DNA of 64,000 nt, from positions 13,777,001 to 13,841,000 of the forward strand of contig NC_082637.1 in NCBI RefSeq assembly GCF_030936135.1, written 5' to 3'. Positions 63,120-64,000 of the stretch are shown one piece after another. This stretch comes from Gavia stellata (lineage: Eukaryota > Chordata > Aves > Gaviiformes > Gaviidae). The position numbers and the translations under genes were made by a program. Below the pieces are notes generated by a model that was given only the letters and a program-made list of their open reading frames with translations, made no database searches and had not been told where the DNA came from. Position 1 is the first letter of the stretch; the number at the start of each line of letters is the position of its first letter.

Positions 63120-64000
63120 GTAACTAACTATGCCTATTTTCTACAAATATGTAGGAAAAAAGATAGCATATTTACATGTACCTCTCAAGCATGTTGCATG
63201 CTTCCCCTCCCCACTTTTTAAATCTCCTATTCAAAACCCAATACTTACATGGAAAGGAAGCAGCAGTCCTTTGCGATGTCTTATACATAGACAGTGGGAT
63301 TGCACCATTTACCTGTGACTCATAAGGACATTGATCATCTGTGTTTTGTGTTCCTTTGTTTTGGCTTATTCTGTGTTACCTGCTCTGTTTTTAAGCTTTC
63401 TGCAGGCTTAAAATTCATATAGCAACAAAGGCTAGTAGTTGTTCAGCAGCTGCCGTTTTAGTCATTTGATCAGTACAGATTGCAGACTGCATTGCAGTCT
63501 AGGTATCAACTAAACTAATTTCCCCTCCAGAAAACCTATTTATAACTGTATTGAGCTTCATGCCACAGTGGTTTGGTTCCTTTTTCCATATAGTTGTACT
63601 ACAGTCCAGCCTGCAATAACCATAGGATGAGTAATATGAAGAGGAAAAAACAAAGGGGAGAGTATCTAAGAGGAAGTCAGTATCAATGTAGTAGATTCTA
63701 TTAAGGATGTTCTTCTTGTCTTCAACAGTAATGTTCAGCACGTGCAGACTGTAATTTGTTATCAGGATGAGCAATCTTTAAGAAGCTATATATCGTAAAT
63801 TAAATTCAGCTGGGTGAAATTTCACATTTTTCTGACACACTTCCTGAAAAATAGTTTACAAGCAGAAAGTTTACCAACAAGTGCAAAGATAGCACCAAAC
63901 ATTTGAAACATCCATTCACCTATAGAGGGATAGCTTAAAGAAGAGAAAGCAACTCACAGTAGCTCCTGTCAATAGATAGATTCAGAATGGCATTTGAATC
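63120..64000 (+). other. SPEF2: Start of SPEF2 intron 3
   Basis: This is sequence downstream of the exon 3 donor. No further SPEF2 exon, repeat or other gene was recognised. It is cut by the window edge. Confidence 0.7.

Overview
This window looks like 64 kb of bird nuclear DNA. It is AT-rich, intron-bearing and gene-poor. Its dominant repeats are CR1 (chicken repeat 1) LINEs carrying the typical avian 3' tail of (ATTCTATG)n or (ATTCT)n, with a few very old CR1 and MIR relics underneath. No bacterial, phage, CRISPR, rRNA or tRNA feature was seen, and I found no intact retrovirus. The species cannot be fixed from the sequence alone.

The only protein-coding gene I can support is the 5' end of SPEF2 (sperm flagellar protein 2, also KPL2), plus strand, near the right edge. 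Its CpG-island promoter lies at about 55,480-56,250 and the ATG is at 56,077. Three coding exons are visible (56,077-56,134; 56,928-57,030; 62,867-63,119). They join in frame into 138 residues that follow the mammalian SPEF2 amino terminus without gaps across the first junction. The remaining exons lie beyond the window. The promoter carries a near-consensus RFX X-box and a perfect NRF1 palindrome, which suits a motile-cilium gene. In human and chicken the next gene on the other side is PRLR, transcribed away from SPEF2, so most of the window is probably PRLR-SPEF2 intergenic DNA or the 5' non-coding part of PRLR. I could not find a PRLR coding exon.

Layout. 1-2,330: no gene. 2,330-3,595: a CR1 split by a roughly 470-bp unclassified insertion. 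4,375-6,365: an ancient minus-strand CR1 with a younger plus-strand CR1 (5,500-6,171) nested inside it. 8,862-10,127: a longer CR1 with recognisable reverse-transcriptase motifs and a broken catalytic motif. 10,130-55,400: about 45 kb without a supportable coding exon. It holds short CR1 tails (22,341; 23,005), old CR1 relics (30,640; 52,110), a MIR (34,440), an orphan CR1 endonuclease fragment (42,222), a minus-strand CR1 (48,231), two notable inverted repeats (28,029; 51,132) and many A/T runs. 55,480-63,119: SPEF2 promoter and exons 1-3, with a long, internally deleted CR1 filling much of intron 2 and retaining parts of both CR1 ORFs. 63,120-64,000: intron 3.

I did not find a convincing new biological system. 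The points most worth a second look are the unusual splice acceptor of SPEF2 exon 2 (an A-rich tract where the pyrimidine tract should be, inside an AG-free stretch of about 109 nt), the cilia-type promoter with a possible divergent transcript, and the two strong inverted repeats.
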